A DNA stretch of 64,000 nucleotides from Flavobacterium lacus (GCF_003268815.1 NZ_QLSV01000003.1:248001-312000); one strand, 5' to 3'; counted from the first letter of the stretch, positions 9,281 through 17,252 are shown. The notes: a model not told the origin generated them from the sequence alone. Numbers and translations are program-made.

Positions 9281-9336
9281 CTAAGGACTAAGGACTATTT
9301 ACTAAGGACTATTCACTAAATACTATCGACTAACAA
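9281..9336. repeat. Eight-unit degenerate 7-bp array (CTANNNA)
   Basis: Eight consecutive heptamers in perfect phase, each starting CTA; seven end in A at the seventh position in the pattern CTANNNA and all keep the frame. CTAAGGA occurs three times. The array runs through the TAG stop codon of gmk (9323-9325) and encodes its last residues. Confidence 0.85.
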
Positions 9337-9895
9337 ATTCCCTCACCAATTCATATGCTTCCGCTTTTGCGATCTCCAAATCATAATTTTTAATTACTTT
9401 ATCAAATTGTGGTGCTGTTGCCAATTCTACCGATGCTTTCGCAATTCGCATATTGATTTTGTCTTCACTTTCTGTAGAACGTTTTTTTAATCGAATTTTC
9501 AACTCGTCAATGCTGGGAGGTTTTACAAAAACGGCTAATGTTTCGGTCCTAAATTTCGATTTTATTCGCAATCCGCCCGCTACATCAATATCAAAAATAA
9601 CATTTTTTCCTTTGGCCCAAATGCGTTCGACTTCACTTTTTAAAGTGCCGTAAAAATTATCGCGGTATACTTCTTCCCATTCCACAAAATCTTCGGCTTT
9701 GATGTGGTTTTTAAATTCTTTGAGCGATATAAAATAATAGTCCTTTCCGTGTACTTCTTCGCCTCTGGGTTCCCGCGTGGTACAGGAAACTGAGAATTCC
9801 AAATTCAAATCAGGTTGTGCTAGCAAATGTCTCACAATTGTGGTTTTTCCTGAGCCCGATGGTGCTGAGAAAACCAATAATTTTCCTTTATTCAT
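9323..9895 (-). CDS. gmk: Guanylate kinase
   Basis: Phosphorylates GMP to GDP with ATP. Starting at ATG 9895 the protein is 190 residues and begins MNKGKLLVFSAPSGSGKTT, with the P-loop at residues 11-18. GMP-binding and lid regions (SCTTREPRGEEVHGKDYYF within 40-62) are intact. An upstream in-frame ATG at 9925 would add ten unrelated residues. I prefer 9895 because it is at the family start and overlaps the upstream stop (ATGAATAA), a usual coupling arrangement. The C-terminus (VREFVSR) is encoded partly by the 7-bp array. Confidence 0.95.
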   Translation of the reverse strand: MNKGKLLVFSAPSGSGKTTIVRHLLAQPDLNLEFSVSCTTREPRGEEVHGKDYYFISLKEFKNHIKAEDFVEWEEVYRDNFYGTLKSEVERIWAKGKNVIFDIDVAGGLRIKSKFRTETLAVFVKPPSIDELKIRLKKRSTESEDKINMRIAKASVELATAPQFDKVIKNYDLEIAKAEAYELVREFVSR

Positions 9896-10583
9896 GGTGT
9901 TGTTTTGCGATGGGGAGTGAACCAAAATACATACTTACTGACTTTTTACCATCTCGTTTAATCTTGATCGGAAGTGACTTTCCTTTTTCTAACCCCCACT
10001 CATCAAGTAAATCTGTATTGATGTAAATAATTTCTATTTTATCTGAGCTTTTTTCCAGTTCCTCTAGCCAAAGAAGGTTTTCTTTGAATCTCTTTTTCGA
10101 TTCCAAATATTTGTTCCAGGTTTGAAAAAGATAAAATTCGGCTTCGGGGAGCGAATTTTTATCAATCTTCTCGCCATTCTGATTAATCAATATGGCGAGA
10201 AAATCGTCTAGCGAAGGCTCAGCTACGTCAGTACAAGGTGTATATTTTTCTTCAAAGTTTTTAAAAGCTTCCTGCATCTGTATTCCAGAGCATTCCTCGG
10301 TTCCTAAAAAGCAGTGTTTTTCGCCAGTTTTTGCATTGAAAAGCATCATATCTGAATTAAAACCAAAGAGAAAACGATTAAAAATTTCTGTGGAATCTCT
10401 TTTACTTTTTACCGTTAAGTAATTCGTATTAATGTCAAATTTATTTTCAGCAAGATAACGCTGAATGCTTTCTCTAGATTCAACTTTAGGATCCTTTAAT
10501 CCTGTCAAAACCCTAATCGTGGGTCCGCAGGAACTAAAAATAAAAACTAAAAGTAGGAACAACCAATGCCATTGATTTTTCAT
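9888..10583 (-). CDS. Lipoprotein of unknown function between yicC and gmk
   Basis: 231 residues with a lipoprotein signal (hydrophobic stretch then FSSCGPT, Cys at about 19). The mature domain has a pair CFLGTEEC and a later TPCTD, which could form disulfides outside the cytoplasm. There is no recognised catalytic motif. It lies 11 bp after yicC and overlaps gmk by 8 bp, so it is translated with housekeeping genes of nucleotide and RNA metabolism, yet it is predicted to be surface-exposed. I do not recognise a family. Confidence 0.75.
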   Translation of the reverse strand: MKNQWHWLFLLLVFIFSSCGPTIRVLTGLKDPKVESRESIQRYLAENKFDINTNYLTVKSKRDSTEIFNRFLFGFNSDMMLFNAKTGEKHCFLGTEECSGIQMQEAFKNFEEKYTPCTDVAEPSLDDFLAILINQNGEKIDKNSLPEAEFYLFQTWNKYLESKKRFKENLLWLEELEKSSDKIEIIYINTDLLDEWGLEKGKSLPIKIKRDGKKSVSMYFGSLPIAKQHHE

Positions 10584-10594
10584 AATACTTTAAA

Positions 10595-11455
10595 TTACAG
10601 CACGTTCAAAACTTGTTCTTTAATTTTCTCCAATTCATCTTTCATCATTACCACTAATTTCTGCATTTCGGAATGATTGGATTTAGACCCCATGGTATTG
10701 ATCTCGCGACCAATTTCTTGCGTAATAAAACCTAATTTTCGTCCGTTTGCTTCCGTTCCCGCAATGGTTTCGATGAAATAATTGAGGTGATTTTCTAAAC
10801 GCACACGTTCTTCCGTAATATCATATTTTTCGAGGTAAAAAATCAATTCCTGTTCAAAACGGTTTTCATCAACGTTGGCACCTAATTCGTCTAATGCGGT
10901 TCGTAAACGTGTTTTCACAGTTTCAATTCGCTCCGTATCCATACCTACGGCCTGATTCATATAATTGCGAATGTTTTCAATTCGAATAACAAATTCGCTT
11001 TCAAGCGATTTCCCTTCGTCTACACGAAAAGAAGCAATGTTTTTCATCGCATCATCCACAACTTTTAGAATTTCATTCCATTCATTTTCATCAATTTCGT
11101 CGCGTTCTGTTTTAAGAGCATCGGGCATTCTGACGGCCATTTTCATCAATTCGGTTTCGTCGGCATTTGGAATTACCGCTTTCATTTGATTGATGTAACC
11201 TTTCACAATTGGCACATTGATTTTGGAGGAAGTTTCTTCGCCAGTCACTTCAATAAAAATTGAAAAATCTACTTTGCCCCGTTCTAATTTTTGAGAAATC
11301 ACATTGCGTAAGCCCAACTCCATTTCACGGTAAACAGAAGGCATTCGCACATTCAAATCGAGTCCTTTGCTATTTAGTGACTTAACTTCTACAGTGATTT
11401 TTTTGGTTGAAAGTTGCTTTGATGCTTTTCCAAAGCCGGTCATTGATTGTATCAT
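10595..11455 (-). CDS. YicC/YloC family endoribonuclease
   Basis: 286 residues with the family's N-terminus MIQSMTGFGKA, the YicC_N domain (about 1-155) and the DUF1732 C-terminal domain (about 200-286, with GRKLGFITQEIGREINTMGSK, the conserved core). YicC of E. coli and YloC of B. subtilis are reported endoribonucleases. First gene of the minus-strand set leading to gmk and nadD. The start is unambiguous. Confidence 0.94.
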   Translation of the reverse strand: MIQSMTGFGKASKQLSTKKITVEVKSLNSKGLDLNVRMPSVYREMELGLRNVISQKLERGKVDFSIFIEVTGEETSSKINVPIVKGYINQMKAVIPNADETELMKMAVRMPDALKTERDEIDENEWNEILKVVDDAMKNIASFRVDEGKSLESEFVIRIENIRNYMNQAVGMDTERIETVKTRLRTALDELGANVDENRFEQELIFYLEKYDITEERVRLENHLNYFIETIAGTEANGRKLGFITQEIGREINTMGSKSNHSEMQKLVVMMKDELEKIKEQVLNVL

Positions 11456-11494
11456 AAATTGTAAAAAATGTTTTCAAAGATAATTAAAATGTTG

Positions 11495-11565
11495 TTAGTA
11501 ATTAGTGAATAGTGACTAGCAATATAGTATTATTAGCCAATTACTAATCACTATTCACTAATTAC
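11495..11565. repeat. Inverted arms of 7-bp repeats
   Basis: The left arm has heptamers of the form WTAGTRA (11495-11515, then weaker copies to 11529) and the right arm its reverse complement form (11538-11565: CAATTAC, TAATCAC, TATTCAC, TAATTAC). The arms can pair over about 20 bp. The right arm contains the stop codon and last four codons (VISE) of the EamA transporter gene. Confidence 0.75.
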
Positions 11566-12444
11566 TTTTTTCTTCTGTGTTACCAAATAAACGCCTATGA
11601 ATATCAAAATTGCTGAGCCGATTTTTACCCAACTCAAATCGTCTTTTCCTAAACTTATGGCAAAAATAGTAGCAAATAATGGTTGAAGATAGATGAATAC
11701 TGCAACAGTAGTGGGTTTTAATTCCCGCATCGAAACTAAGTTTAATAAATACGTCAAAAAGGTAGAAAAGACAACTACAAAACCTATTTTCCAGTAAATT
11801 TCTGTTGGAATTATGTTCCAATTTACGGCATCAAATTCGTTCCATCCAAAGGGCAAAACCATAAGAAAACCAAAGGTGTAAATCCATTTTACAAACGTAA
11901 ATGCATTGTATTTATCCATCAATTTTTTTACGATGATGAGATAAAAACCATAGGAAACAGCATTAATGAATACCAATAAATTCCCAAGCATTTCGTTCGG
12001 AGCATTAATCATTGATTTTCCATAAAGAATAAGTGAAATAGTTCCTGCTAAGCCTAAGATGATTCCGAAAATTTTTCTCTTTATCATGCGTTCTTTCATA
12101 ATAATAGCTGAAAGAATAAGCACAATCATGGGTGTGGTAACCATCAAAACTGCTCCCATGATGGGTGAAGTATAACTTAAACCCTTAAAAAAAGTGAGCA
12201 TGTTTAACGCCACGCCAAAAAAAGCAGCAGCAATAATTCTGGGAAAATCAGTTAAAGCAATTTTTTCTTTTGGACCAAAAAGCGAAACCATCCAAAACAA
12301 AATTACGGAACCTCCAACCCGAAGTAAAATGAATCCGAATGGTTCAATAAATGCGGGCATAACATCTTTGGCAATGGTAAAAGTGACACCATAAATTATG
12401 GAAACCAAGGTGGCCGCCATCAACGCCCAATGTCTTTTACTCAT
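11551..12444 (-). CDS. EamA/DMT-family transporter
   Basis: 297 residues with ten predicted membrane helices in two EamA repeats (about 8-140 and 150-292). It is an inner-membrane metabolite exporter of the drug/metabolite transporter superfamily; the substrate is not predictable. The first helix starts at MSKRHWALMAATLVSIIYG, typical of the family. The ATG overlaps the stop of the ArsC-like gene by 8 bp, so the two are translationally coupled. The last residues VISE lie in a 7-bp repeat arm, implying that the C-terminus has been reshaped by the repeat. Confidence 0.9.
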   Translation of the reverse strand: MSKRHWALMAATLVSIIYGVTFTIAKDVMPAFIEPFGFILLRVGGSVILFWMVSLFGPKEKIALTDFPRIIAAAFFGVALNMLTFFKGLSYTSPIMGAVLMVTTPMIVLILSAIIMKERMIKRKIFGIILGLAGTISLILYGKSMINAPNEMLGNLLVFINAVSYGFYLIIVKKLMDKYNAFTFVKWIYTFGFLMVLPFGWNEFDAVNWNIIPTEIYWKIGFVVVFSTFLTYLLNLVSMRELKPTTVAVFIYLQPLFATIFAISLGKDDLSWVKIGSAILIFIGVYLVTQKKKVISE

Positions 12445-12796
12445 TTGCTAAAAAACCGATGGCTGCTTGAACTGTTTTTGGACTGTTTCCGATGAAAATA
12501 TTCTTGTCAATCACAATAACCGGACGGTTTAAAAACGTATAATGTTCTAAAATGTATCGTTTGAAATCAGCTTCGGTGAGTTTTTCATCTTTCAAACCCA
12601 TTTCTTTATATAATTTAGCTCTTTTGCTAAAAAGCACTTCGTAGTTTCCGGCTAGTTGATGAATTTCTTCTAATTGTTTAACAGTTATAGGCTCTTCTTT
12701 AATATCCTGAAATATAAAACCGGTTGTATTTGGAAGTGATTTGATGATTCTTTTACAAGTATCACAGGTTTTGAGGTAGAAAATTTTTCGCATCAC
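12437..12796 (-). CDS. ArsC/Spx-family thioredoxin-fold protein
   Basis: 119 residues with a thioredoxin-like CxxC at the N-terminus (KTCDTCKRI, C11 and C14), then the conserved LTEADFKRYI and the NRPVIV segment that names the ArsC/Spx/YfgD group. Arsenate reductases have a single N-terminal active Cys with downstream Arg; here the CxxC and isolated setting without ars genes point to a general thiol oxidoreductase rather than arsenic resistance. Two adjacent ATGs (12796 and 12793) are equally possible starts. Confidence 0.85.
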   Translation of the reverse strand: MMRKIFYLKTCDTCKRIIKSLPNTTGFIFQDIKEEPITVKQLEEIHQLAGNYEVLFSKRAKLYKEMGLKDEKLTEADFKRYILEHYTFLNRPVIVIDKNIFIGNSPKTVQAAIGFLANE

Positions 12797-12900
12797 AGTT
12801 TTTTTGCAAAAGTAAGTACTTTTTGACTAATTCTAAATCAACAAATTAAAGTGTTCTTTCCTTTAGCTTAAACTAAAGTCTACAATAAAACGATTTATAT

Positions 12901-12931
12901 TTTGAGTAAATCAAAAATAGTAGTAATATTG
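12901..12931 (+). promoter_or_regulatory. Promoter of the CAU tRNA
   Basis: TTTG at 12901-12904 (-33) and TAATATTG at 12924-12931 (-7, one mismatch to TAnnTTTG) are separated by 19 bp, the spacing known for Bacteroidota sigma-ABfr promoters. The predicted start is about 7 bp before the tRNA. Confidence 0.7.
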
Positions 12932-12944
12932 CACTCTCTAAACC

Positions 12945-13018
12945 GGTCCTATAGCTCAGTTGGTTAGAGCACCTGACTCATAATCAGGTGGTCCTTGGTT
13001 CGAGCCCAAGTGGGACCA
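12945..13018 (+). tRNA. tRNA with CAU anticodon (elongator Met or Ile2)
   Basis: A complete cloverleaf of 74 nt. The acceptor stem GGTCCTA pairs with TGGGACC with one G-U, the D-arm is AGCTCAGTTGGTTAGAGC, the anticodon stem CCTGA/TCAGG holds loop CTCATAA (anticodon CAT), the T-arm is CTTGG-TTCGAGC-CCAAG, the discriminator is A and CCA is not encoded. It is not the initiator tRNA because the G-C triple in the anticodon stem and the unpaired first base are missing. Elongator Met and lysidine-modified Ile cannot be separated by eye. Confidence 0.96.
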
Positions 13019-13020
13019 CT

Positions 13021-13047
13021 AAACCTCTCTCTAATGGGAGGTTTTCT
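13021..13047 (+). terminator. Terminator after the tRNA
   Basis: AAACCTC (13021-13027) pairs with GAGGTTT (13038-13044), followed by TTCTTATTTTT. Confidence 0.75.
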
Positions 13048-13286
13048 TATTTTTAAAAGTGTTATTGCCATTTTTTTGGATAATTATAAACCAAAAACAA
13101 ACATTTTACGTTAATATAATTTTGAAATCAAATAAGTTAACAAAAAAAATGTATTTTTGGCGATGAATTTTGAATTTCAAAGAATAACGTTAAAAAAACA
13201 ACAACATAGTTTTTGTTTTATAGAGATTTTTACTTTATTTGTCAAAATATTTTGTTAAAGAGAAAATTTATTTACTTTTACACCCT

Positions 13287-13520
13287 ATGAGAATTGTTCC
13301 AAATAAGTTTTTAACCACCCTAAAGGGTTGCTTCATAGGGATGGTTTCGTTAACTACTATTGCTTCAGCATCAGCAGCGAACCCAAACCCTCCGCCTCCC
13401 ACTCCGCCTCCGCCGGGTTTACCCATTGATGGAGGAATTGTTCTTTTGTTACTACTAGGTTTGGTATTTGCTTTTTATAAGTACAACTACAATCAAAACA
13501 TAAAAAAAACGCTGAAATAA
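13287..13520 (+). CDS. Small Pro-rich envelope protein with PIDGG C-terminal membrane signal
   Basis: A 77-residue protein from ATG 13287 (MRIVPNKFL); an in-frame ATG at 13239 lies before the leader and is unlikely. Residues about 8-30 are a signal peptide (ending SASAAN). Then comes a short spacer PPPPTPPPP, the motif GLPIDGG, a single hydrophobic helix (IVLLLLLGLVFAF) and a Lys-containing tail. Signal peptide, short motif, helix and basic tail is the plan of PEP-CTERM-type sorting signals, and I recall PID-type variants in flavobacteria, but I cannot verify the family name. Almost the entire mature protein is the sorting signal. The stop lies inside the terminator hairpin. Confidence 0.75.
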   Translation: MRIVPNKFLTTLKGCFIGMVSLTTIASASAANPNPPPPTPPPPGLPIDGGIVLLLLLGLVFAFYKYNYNQNIKKTLK

Positions 13521-13536
13521 TTCAGCGTTTTTTATT
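13504..13536. terminator. Bidirectional terminator
   Basis: AAACGCTGAA and TTCAGCGTTT pair around the 4-nt loop ATAA, flanked by A and T runs. It serves the small gene on the left and ribE (minus strand) on the right. Confidence 0.9.
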
Positions 13537-13540
13537 TTTC

Positions 13541-14131
13541 TTATTTTCGAAGTTCATTTAATCGAGAAACATACTTTCCAATCACATCAAATTCTAAATT
13601 AATCACAGAGCCTTTCTCTATCAAATGAAAGTTTGTGTGTTCATATGTATATGGGATAATAGCTACGCTAAATTCATTTAGTTTTGAGTTAACAACCGTT
13701 AGACTTACACCATTTACAGTAATAGAACCTTTTTCAATTGTAATATTATTCAAAGAAGCATCGTAATTAAAGGTATAATACCAACTTCCATTAGCTTCCT
13801 CTACAGCAATGCACGTTCCAATTTGATCCACATGTCCCTGAACAATGTGCCCGTCTAGTCGATCCCCCAATTTCATTGCTCTTTCTAAATTGACAGTATC
13901 TCCTTCTTTCCAAGTGCTTAAATTAGTTTTGTCTATTGTTTCTCCTATGGCTGTAACAGTGTAATTGTCATTATCAATAGCCACAACGGTTAAGCAAACC
14001 CCATTGTGGGCAACACTTTGATCTATTTTTAATTCGGAGGTAATGGTGGAAGTAATTGTAAAGTGAACATTATTCTGTTCTTTTTCAATAGATTTTATTC
14101 TTCCGAGAGTTTCTATAATACCGGTAAACAT
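13541..14131 (-). CDS. ribE: Riboflavin synthase, alpha subunit
   Basis: Dismutates two 6,7-dimethyl-8-ribityllumazine to riboflavin. The start at ATG 14131 gives MFTGIIETLG, the near-invariant N-terminus, and 196 residues, normal length; longer reading frames upstream overlap the pdxA promoter. Two lumazine-binding repeats are present, with the motifs GVCLTVV (first half) and GVSLTVV (second half). It is divergent from pdxA with overlapping promoter sites. Confidence 0.96.
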   Translation of the reverse strand: MFTGIIETLGRIKSIEKEQNNVHFTITSTITSELKIDQSVAHNGVCLTVVAIDNDNYTVTAIGETIDKTNLSTWKEGDTVNLERAMKLGDRLDGHIVQGHVDQIGTCIAVEEANGSWYYTFNYDASLNNITIEKGSITVNGVSLTVVNSKLNEFSVAIIPYTYEHTNFHLIEKGSVINLEFDVIGKYVSRLNELRK

Positions 14132-14140
14132 TTGTAGTTT

Positions 14141-14169
14141 TATTTTTGTAAATTTGCACTTCAAAAATA
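14141..14169. promoter_or_regulatory. Divergent ribE/pdxA promoter pair
   Basis: Plus strand: TAAATTTG at 14149-14156 (and TATTTTTG at 14141-14148) fits TAnnTTTG for pdxA. Minus strand: TATTTTTG at 14169-14162 fits ribE. The two -7 elements interleave within 30 bp, so the polymerases should compete. Confidence 0.6.
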
Positions 14170-14189
14170 GCAATAAATTACGTCTTGTC

Positions 14190-15239
14190 ATGGTTAAAAA
14201 AGCAGAAATTATTCTTGTGGGAATTTCAATCGGAGATTTAAACGGAATTGGAAGCGAAGTCGTTCTCAAAACATTTGAAGATTCTAGAATGTTGGAGCTA
14301 TGTACTCCTGTTATTTTTGCCAACGTAAAAATGTTGTCTTTTCTAAAAAAAAGTTTTGAATCTACCACAATACTTCACGGAATTGACAATTTAGATCAGA
14401 TTGTTCCCGGTAAAATAAATGTTTTTAATCTTTGGAAAGAAAGCTTTAATCTAGAATATGGTGCTGCCAATGATATTGTTGGAAGTTATGCGGTAAAATC
14501 ATTTGTAGCTGCAACAAAAGCATTAAAAGAAGGAGTTATAGATGTTTTAGTTACAGCTCCAATCAACAAATATAACATCCAGTCGGATGAATTTAAATTT
14601 CCGGGTCATACCGATTATTTAAATCAAGAATTAGAAGGTGATGCTTTAATGTTGATGGTAAATGATTCGTTGCGAATTGGATTATTAACCGATCATATTC
14701 CGGTGACTGAAGTTTCTAAACACCTAACCGAAAAGTTAATCAAACAAAAAATTGAAACGGTAAAGAAAACGTTAATCCAAGATTTTAAGATTGGAAAACC
14801 AAAAATTGCTGTGTTAGGGTTGAATCCGCATTGTGGAGATAATGGTGTAATTGGTAAAGAAGATGATGAAATCATCCGTCCAACCATCAAAAAAATGTTT
14901 GATTCCGGAACTTTCGTTTTTGGTCCGTATGCTGCAGATAGTTTTTTCGGAAATAAATCACACGAAAAGTTTGATGCTGTCATTGCTTGTTATCACGACC
15001 AAGGATTAATTCCGTTTAAAACATTATCGTTTGGAAATGGCGTTAATTATACCGCCGGATTAAACAAAATCAGAACGTCACCCGATCACGGAACCGCATT
15101 TGAAATTGCCGGAAAAAATCAAGCCGATTTTAATTCATTCAAAGAAGCGGTTTATTTGGCAATCGACATTTATAATTCCAGAATTGAATACAACCAAATT
15201 ACCGAAAAACCCCTGAAAACAAAGGAAAGACAGTTTTAA
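14190..15239 (+). CDS. pdxA: 4-hydroxythreonine-4-phosphate dehydrogenase
   Basis: NAD-dependent oxidation of 4-phosphohydroxy-L-threonine in pyridoxal 5'-phosphate synthesis. From ATG 14190 the protein is 349 residues starting MVKKAEIILVGISIGD with the family GDxNGIG signature at 16-22. Metal-site histidines are in PGHTDY, GLNPHCGDNG and CYHDQGLIP. An upstream ATG at 14154 is inside the promoter region and is rejected. Followed by the yceD-rpmF promoter, so pdxA is probably its own unit with some read-through. Confidence 0.95.
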   Translation: MVKKAEIILVGISIGDLNGIGSEVVLKTFEDSRMLELCTPVIFANVKMLSFLKKSFESTTILHGIDNLDQIVPGKINVFNLWKESFNLEYGAANDIVGSYAVKSFVAATKALKEGVIDVLVTAPINKYNIQSDEFKFPGHTDYLNQELEGDALMLMVNDSLRIGLLTDHIPVTEVSKHLTEKLIKQKIETVKKTLIQDFKIGKPKIAVLGLNPHCGDNGVIGKEDDEIIRPTIKKMFDSGTFVFGPYAADSFFGNKSHEKFDAVIACYHDQGLIPFKTLSFGNGVNYTAGLNKIRTSPDHGTAFEIAGKNQADFNSFKEAVYLAIDIYNSRIEYNQITEKPLKTKERQF

Positions 15240-15262
15240 ACAAAAAAATGTTCATAACTGTC

Positions 15263-15290
15263 TTGCATTTGCGATAATTTTATATCTTTG
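15263..15290 (+). promoter_or_regulatory. Promoter of yceD-rpmF
   Basis: TTG at 15263-15265 and TATCTTTG at 15283-15290 with 17 bp between; the -7 element is a perfect TAnnTTTG match, 33 bp before the yceD ATG. Confidence 0.65.
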
Positions 15291-15323
15291 CAAACCGAAT
15301 TTTTGGGACAAATTGCTGTTGAG

Positions 15324-15863
15324 ATGAAAGTATCTAATGAATATTTAATTCCGTTTATCGGATTAAAGCAGGGAAAACATCAATTTGACTATCAAATAGA
15401 TAAAACGTTCTTTGATCGCTTCGAATATGATGAATTTGAAAGTTGCAATGTTAAAGTTGATGTTGTTTTAGAAAAAAAATCAACAATGCTAGAATTGCAT
15501 TTCAAGCACAAAGGAACAGTTCATGTACCTTGTGATTTAACCGGAGAGCCATTTGATTTGCCTATTAAAGGTAAAATTAATGTGGTAGTTCAGTTTGGTG
15601 ATGCTTTTAACAATGAAAATGAAGAATTGCTCATCCTTCCGCACGGCGAACACCAAGTGGATGTATCACAGTATATTTATGAAATGATTGTGCTTTCAAT
15701 TCCATTAAAAAGAATTCATCCCGGTGTAAAAGACGGAACATTGAAATCGGAAGCAATCGAAAAATTACAAGCACTGACAGTCAAAGCGAAGAAAGAAGAA
15801 ACAAAAAGTGAAGAAACTGATCCTAGATGGGATCAATTAAAAAAACTATTAACGGATAAATAA
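15324..15863 (+). CDS. YceD/DUF177 family protein
   Basis: A 179-residue acidic cytosolic protein that is co-transcribed with rpmF in most bacteria; in plants and E. coli, homologues affect 23S rRNA accumulation. The start MKVSNEYLIPFIGLK matches the flavobacterial form of the family; an upstream ATG at 15288 falls on the promoter -7 element. The core segment VPCDLTGEPFDLPI carries the conserved CDLTG. The C-terminal Lys/Glu tail is also usual. Nine bp separate it from rpmF. Confidence 0.9.
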   Translation: MKVSNEYLIPFIGLKQGKHQFDYQIDKTFFDRFEYDEFESCNVKVDVVLEKKSTMLELHFKHKGTVHVPCDLTGEPFDLPIKGKINVVVQFGDAFNNENEELLILPHGEHQVDVSQYIYEMIVLSIPLKRIHPGVKDGTLKSEAIEKLQALTVKAKKEETKSEETDPRWDQLKKLLTDK

Positions 15864-15872
15864 TATAGTAAA

Positions 15873-16067
15873 ATGGCACATCCAAAGAGAAAAACCTCGA
15901 AAACCAGAAGAGACAAAAGAAGAACTCATTATAAAGCAACTGCTGCTCAAATTGCAACTTGCCCAATTACAGGTGAGGCACATTTATACCACAGAGCGTA
16001 TTGGCATGAAGGTAAAATGTACTACCGCGGACAAGTAGTAATCGACAAAACAGAAGCTGTTGCTTAG
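15873..16067 (+). CDS. rpmF: 50S ribosomal protein L32
   Basis: 64 residues beginning [19 protein letters not shown], the highly conserved basic L32 N-terminus. The zinc-free form is seen: only one Cys (ATCPITG) instead of the CxxC pairs of zinc-binding L32. A terminator follows within 25 bp. Confidence 0.97.
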   Translation: MAHPKRKTSKTRRDKRRTHYKATAAQIATCPITGEAHLYHRAYWHEGKMYYRGQVVIDKTEAVA

Positions 16068-16090
16068 TACTTTCTTATCGTATATAGATA

Positions 16091-16118
16091 AACTCTCACC
16101 TCGTGGGAGTTTTTTTGT
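16091..16118 (+). terminator. Terminator after rpmF
   Basis: AACTCTCAC pairs with GTGGGAGTT (one G-U) around loop CTC, followed by seven T. It probably attenuates rather than fully isolates fabH. Confidence 0.85.
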
Positions 16119-16230
16119 TATACCTTTATTTTAACAAAAATAAGCCAACCCAAAACAATCAAGTTTAGATTTTTTTTTGTAATTTCCACCTCTTTTATCC
16201 TTTATGGGAAAAGAAAAACAATCAAACCCT

Positions 16231-17229
16231 ATGAGTAAAATAACAGCCGCCATAACCGCAGTGGGTGCTTATGTTCCGGACTTTGTATTATCTAACCAAG
16301 TACTTGAAACCCTTGTGGATACAAATGACGAATGGATTACATCCAGAACCGGAATAAAGGAAAGAAGATTATTAAAAGAAGAAGGAAATGGAACTTCTTT
16401 TTTAGCGATAAAAGCCGCTCAAAATTTAATTGAAAAAAGTAAAATCAATCCGGAAGAAATAGATTTAGTAATTGTTGGCACCGCAACACCGGACATGCCC
16501 GTAGCTTCAACCTCTGTGTATGTGGCCACTCAAATAGGTGCTGTAAATGCATTTGCCTATGATTTGCAAGCGGCTTGTTCCAGTTTTCTTTACGGAATGT
16601 CTACAGCAGCAGCCTACATTGAATCAGGCAGATATAAAAAAATACTTTTAATTGGAGCAGACAAAATGTCTTCCATCATAGATTATACCGACCGTGCAAC
16701 CTGTATTATTTTTGGAGACGGTGCAGGAGCTGTTCTTTTTGAGCCTAACCATGAAGGTCTTGGCCTTCAAGATGAGTTCTTGCGAAGCGACGGAATCGGA
16801 CGTGAATTTTTAAAAATTGATGCCGGCGGATCTATTCTTCCTCCATCGGAGGAAACTGTAAAAAACAGAAAACATTTTGTTTATCAAGATGGTAAAACGG
16901 TTTTTAAATATGCCGTTTCAGGAATGGCGGATGTGAGCGAAAAAATCATGCAACGCAACAACTTAACACATGACGATGTAGATTGGTTGGTGGCTCATCA
17001 AGCAAATAAACGAATCATTGATGCCACTTCAAGTCGAATGGGGGTTGATGAGAACAAAGTACTTATCAATATTGAAAAATATGGCAACACGACTTCGGCA
17101 ACATTACCCTTATTGCTAAGTGATTTTGAACATAAATTAAAAAAAGGAGATAACCTTATTTTTGCCGCTTTTGGTGGCGGATTCACTTGGGGTTCAATCT
17201 ACTTAAAATGGGCATACGACAAAAAATAA
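16231..17229 (+). CDS. fabH: Beta-ketoacyl-ACP synthase III
   Basis: Starts fatty-acid synthesis by condensing acyl-CoA with malonyl-ACP. With the start at ATG 16231 the protein is 332 residues and the catalytic triad is C116 (QAACSS), H256 (VAHQAN) and N286 (YGNTTSAT), matching E. coli C112/H244/N274. An upstream ATG at 16204 adds nine charged residues and is less likely. The GGGFTWGS C-terminal glycine motif is intact. Next in line are accB and accC, so initiation and malonyl-CoA supply are joined. Confidence 0.94.
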   Translation: MSKITAAITAVGAYVPDFVLSNQVLETLVDTNDEWITSRTGIKERRLLKEEGNGTSFLAIKAAQNLIEKSKINPEEIDLVIVGTATPDMPVASTSVYVATQIGAVNAFAYDLQAACSSFLYGMSTAAAYIESGRYKKILLIGADKMSSIIDYTDRATCIIFGDGAGAVLFEPNHEGLGLQDEFLRSDGIGREFLKIDAGGSILPPSEETVKNRKHFVYQDGKTVFKYAVSGMADVSEKIMQRNNLTHDDVDWLVAHQANKRIIDATSSRMGVDENKVLINIEKYGNTTSATLPLLLSDFEHKLKKGDNLIFAAFGGGFTWGSIYLKWAYDKK

Positions 17230-17252
17230 AAACTAAACTAAACTAAAATATC

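Noticed and set aside
12437..12796. Arsenic resistance gene
   Set aside because: Has CxxC and no ars neighbours; coupled to an EamA transporter instead.
12945..13018. tRNA as integration site of a genomic island
   Set aside because: No direct repeat of the tRNA 3' end and no integrase downstream; following genes are chromosomal housekeeping genes.
13239..13286. Earlier ATG for the small PIDGG protein
   Set aside because: It would put 16 charged residues before the signal peptide; 13287 gives a normal signal sequence.
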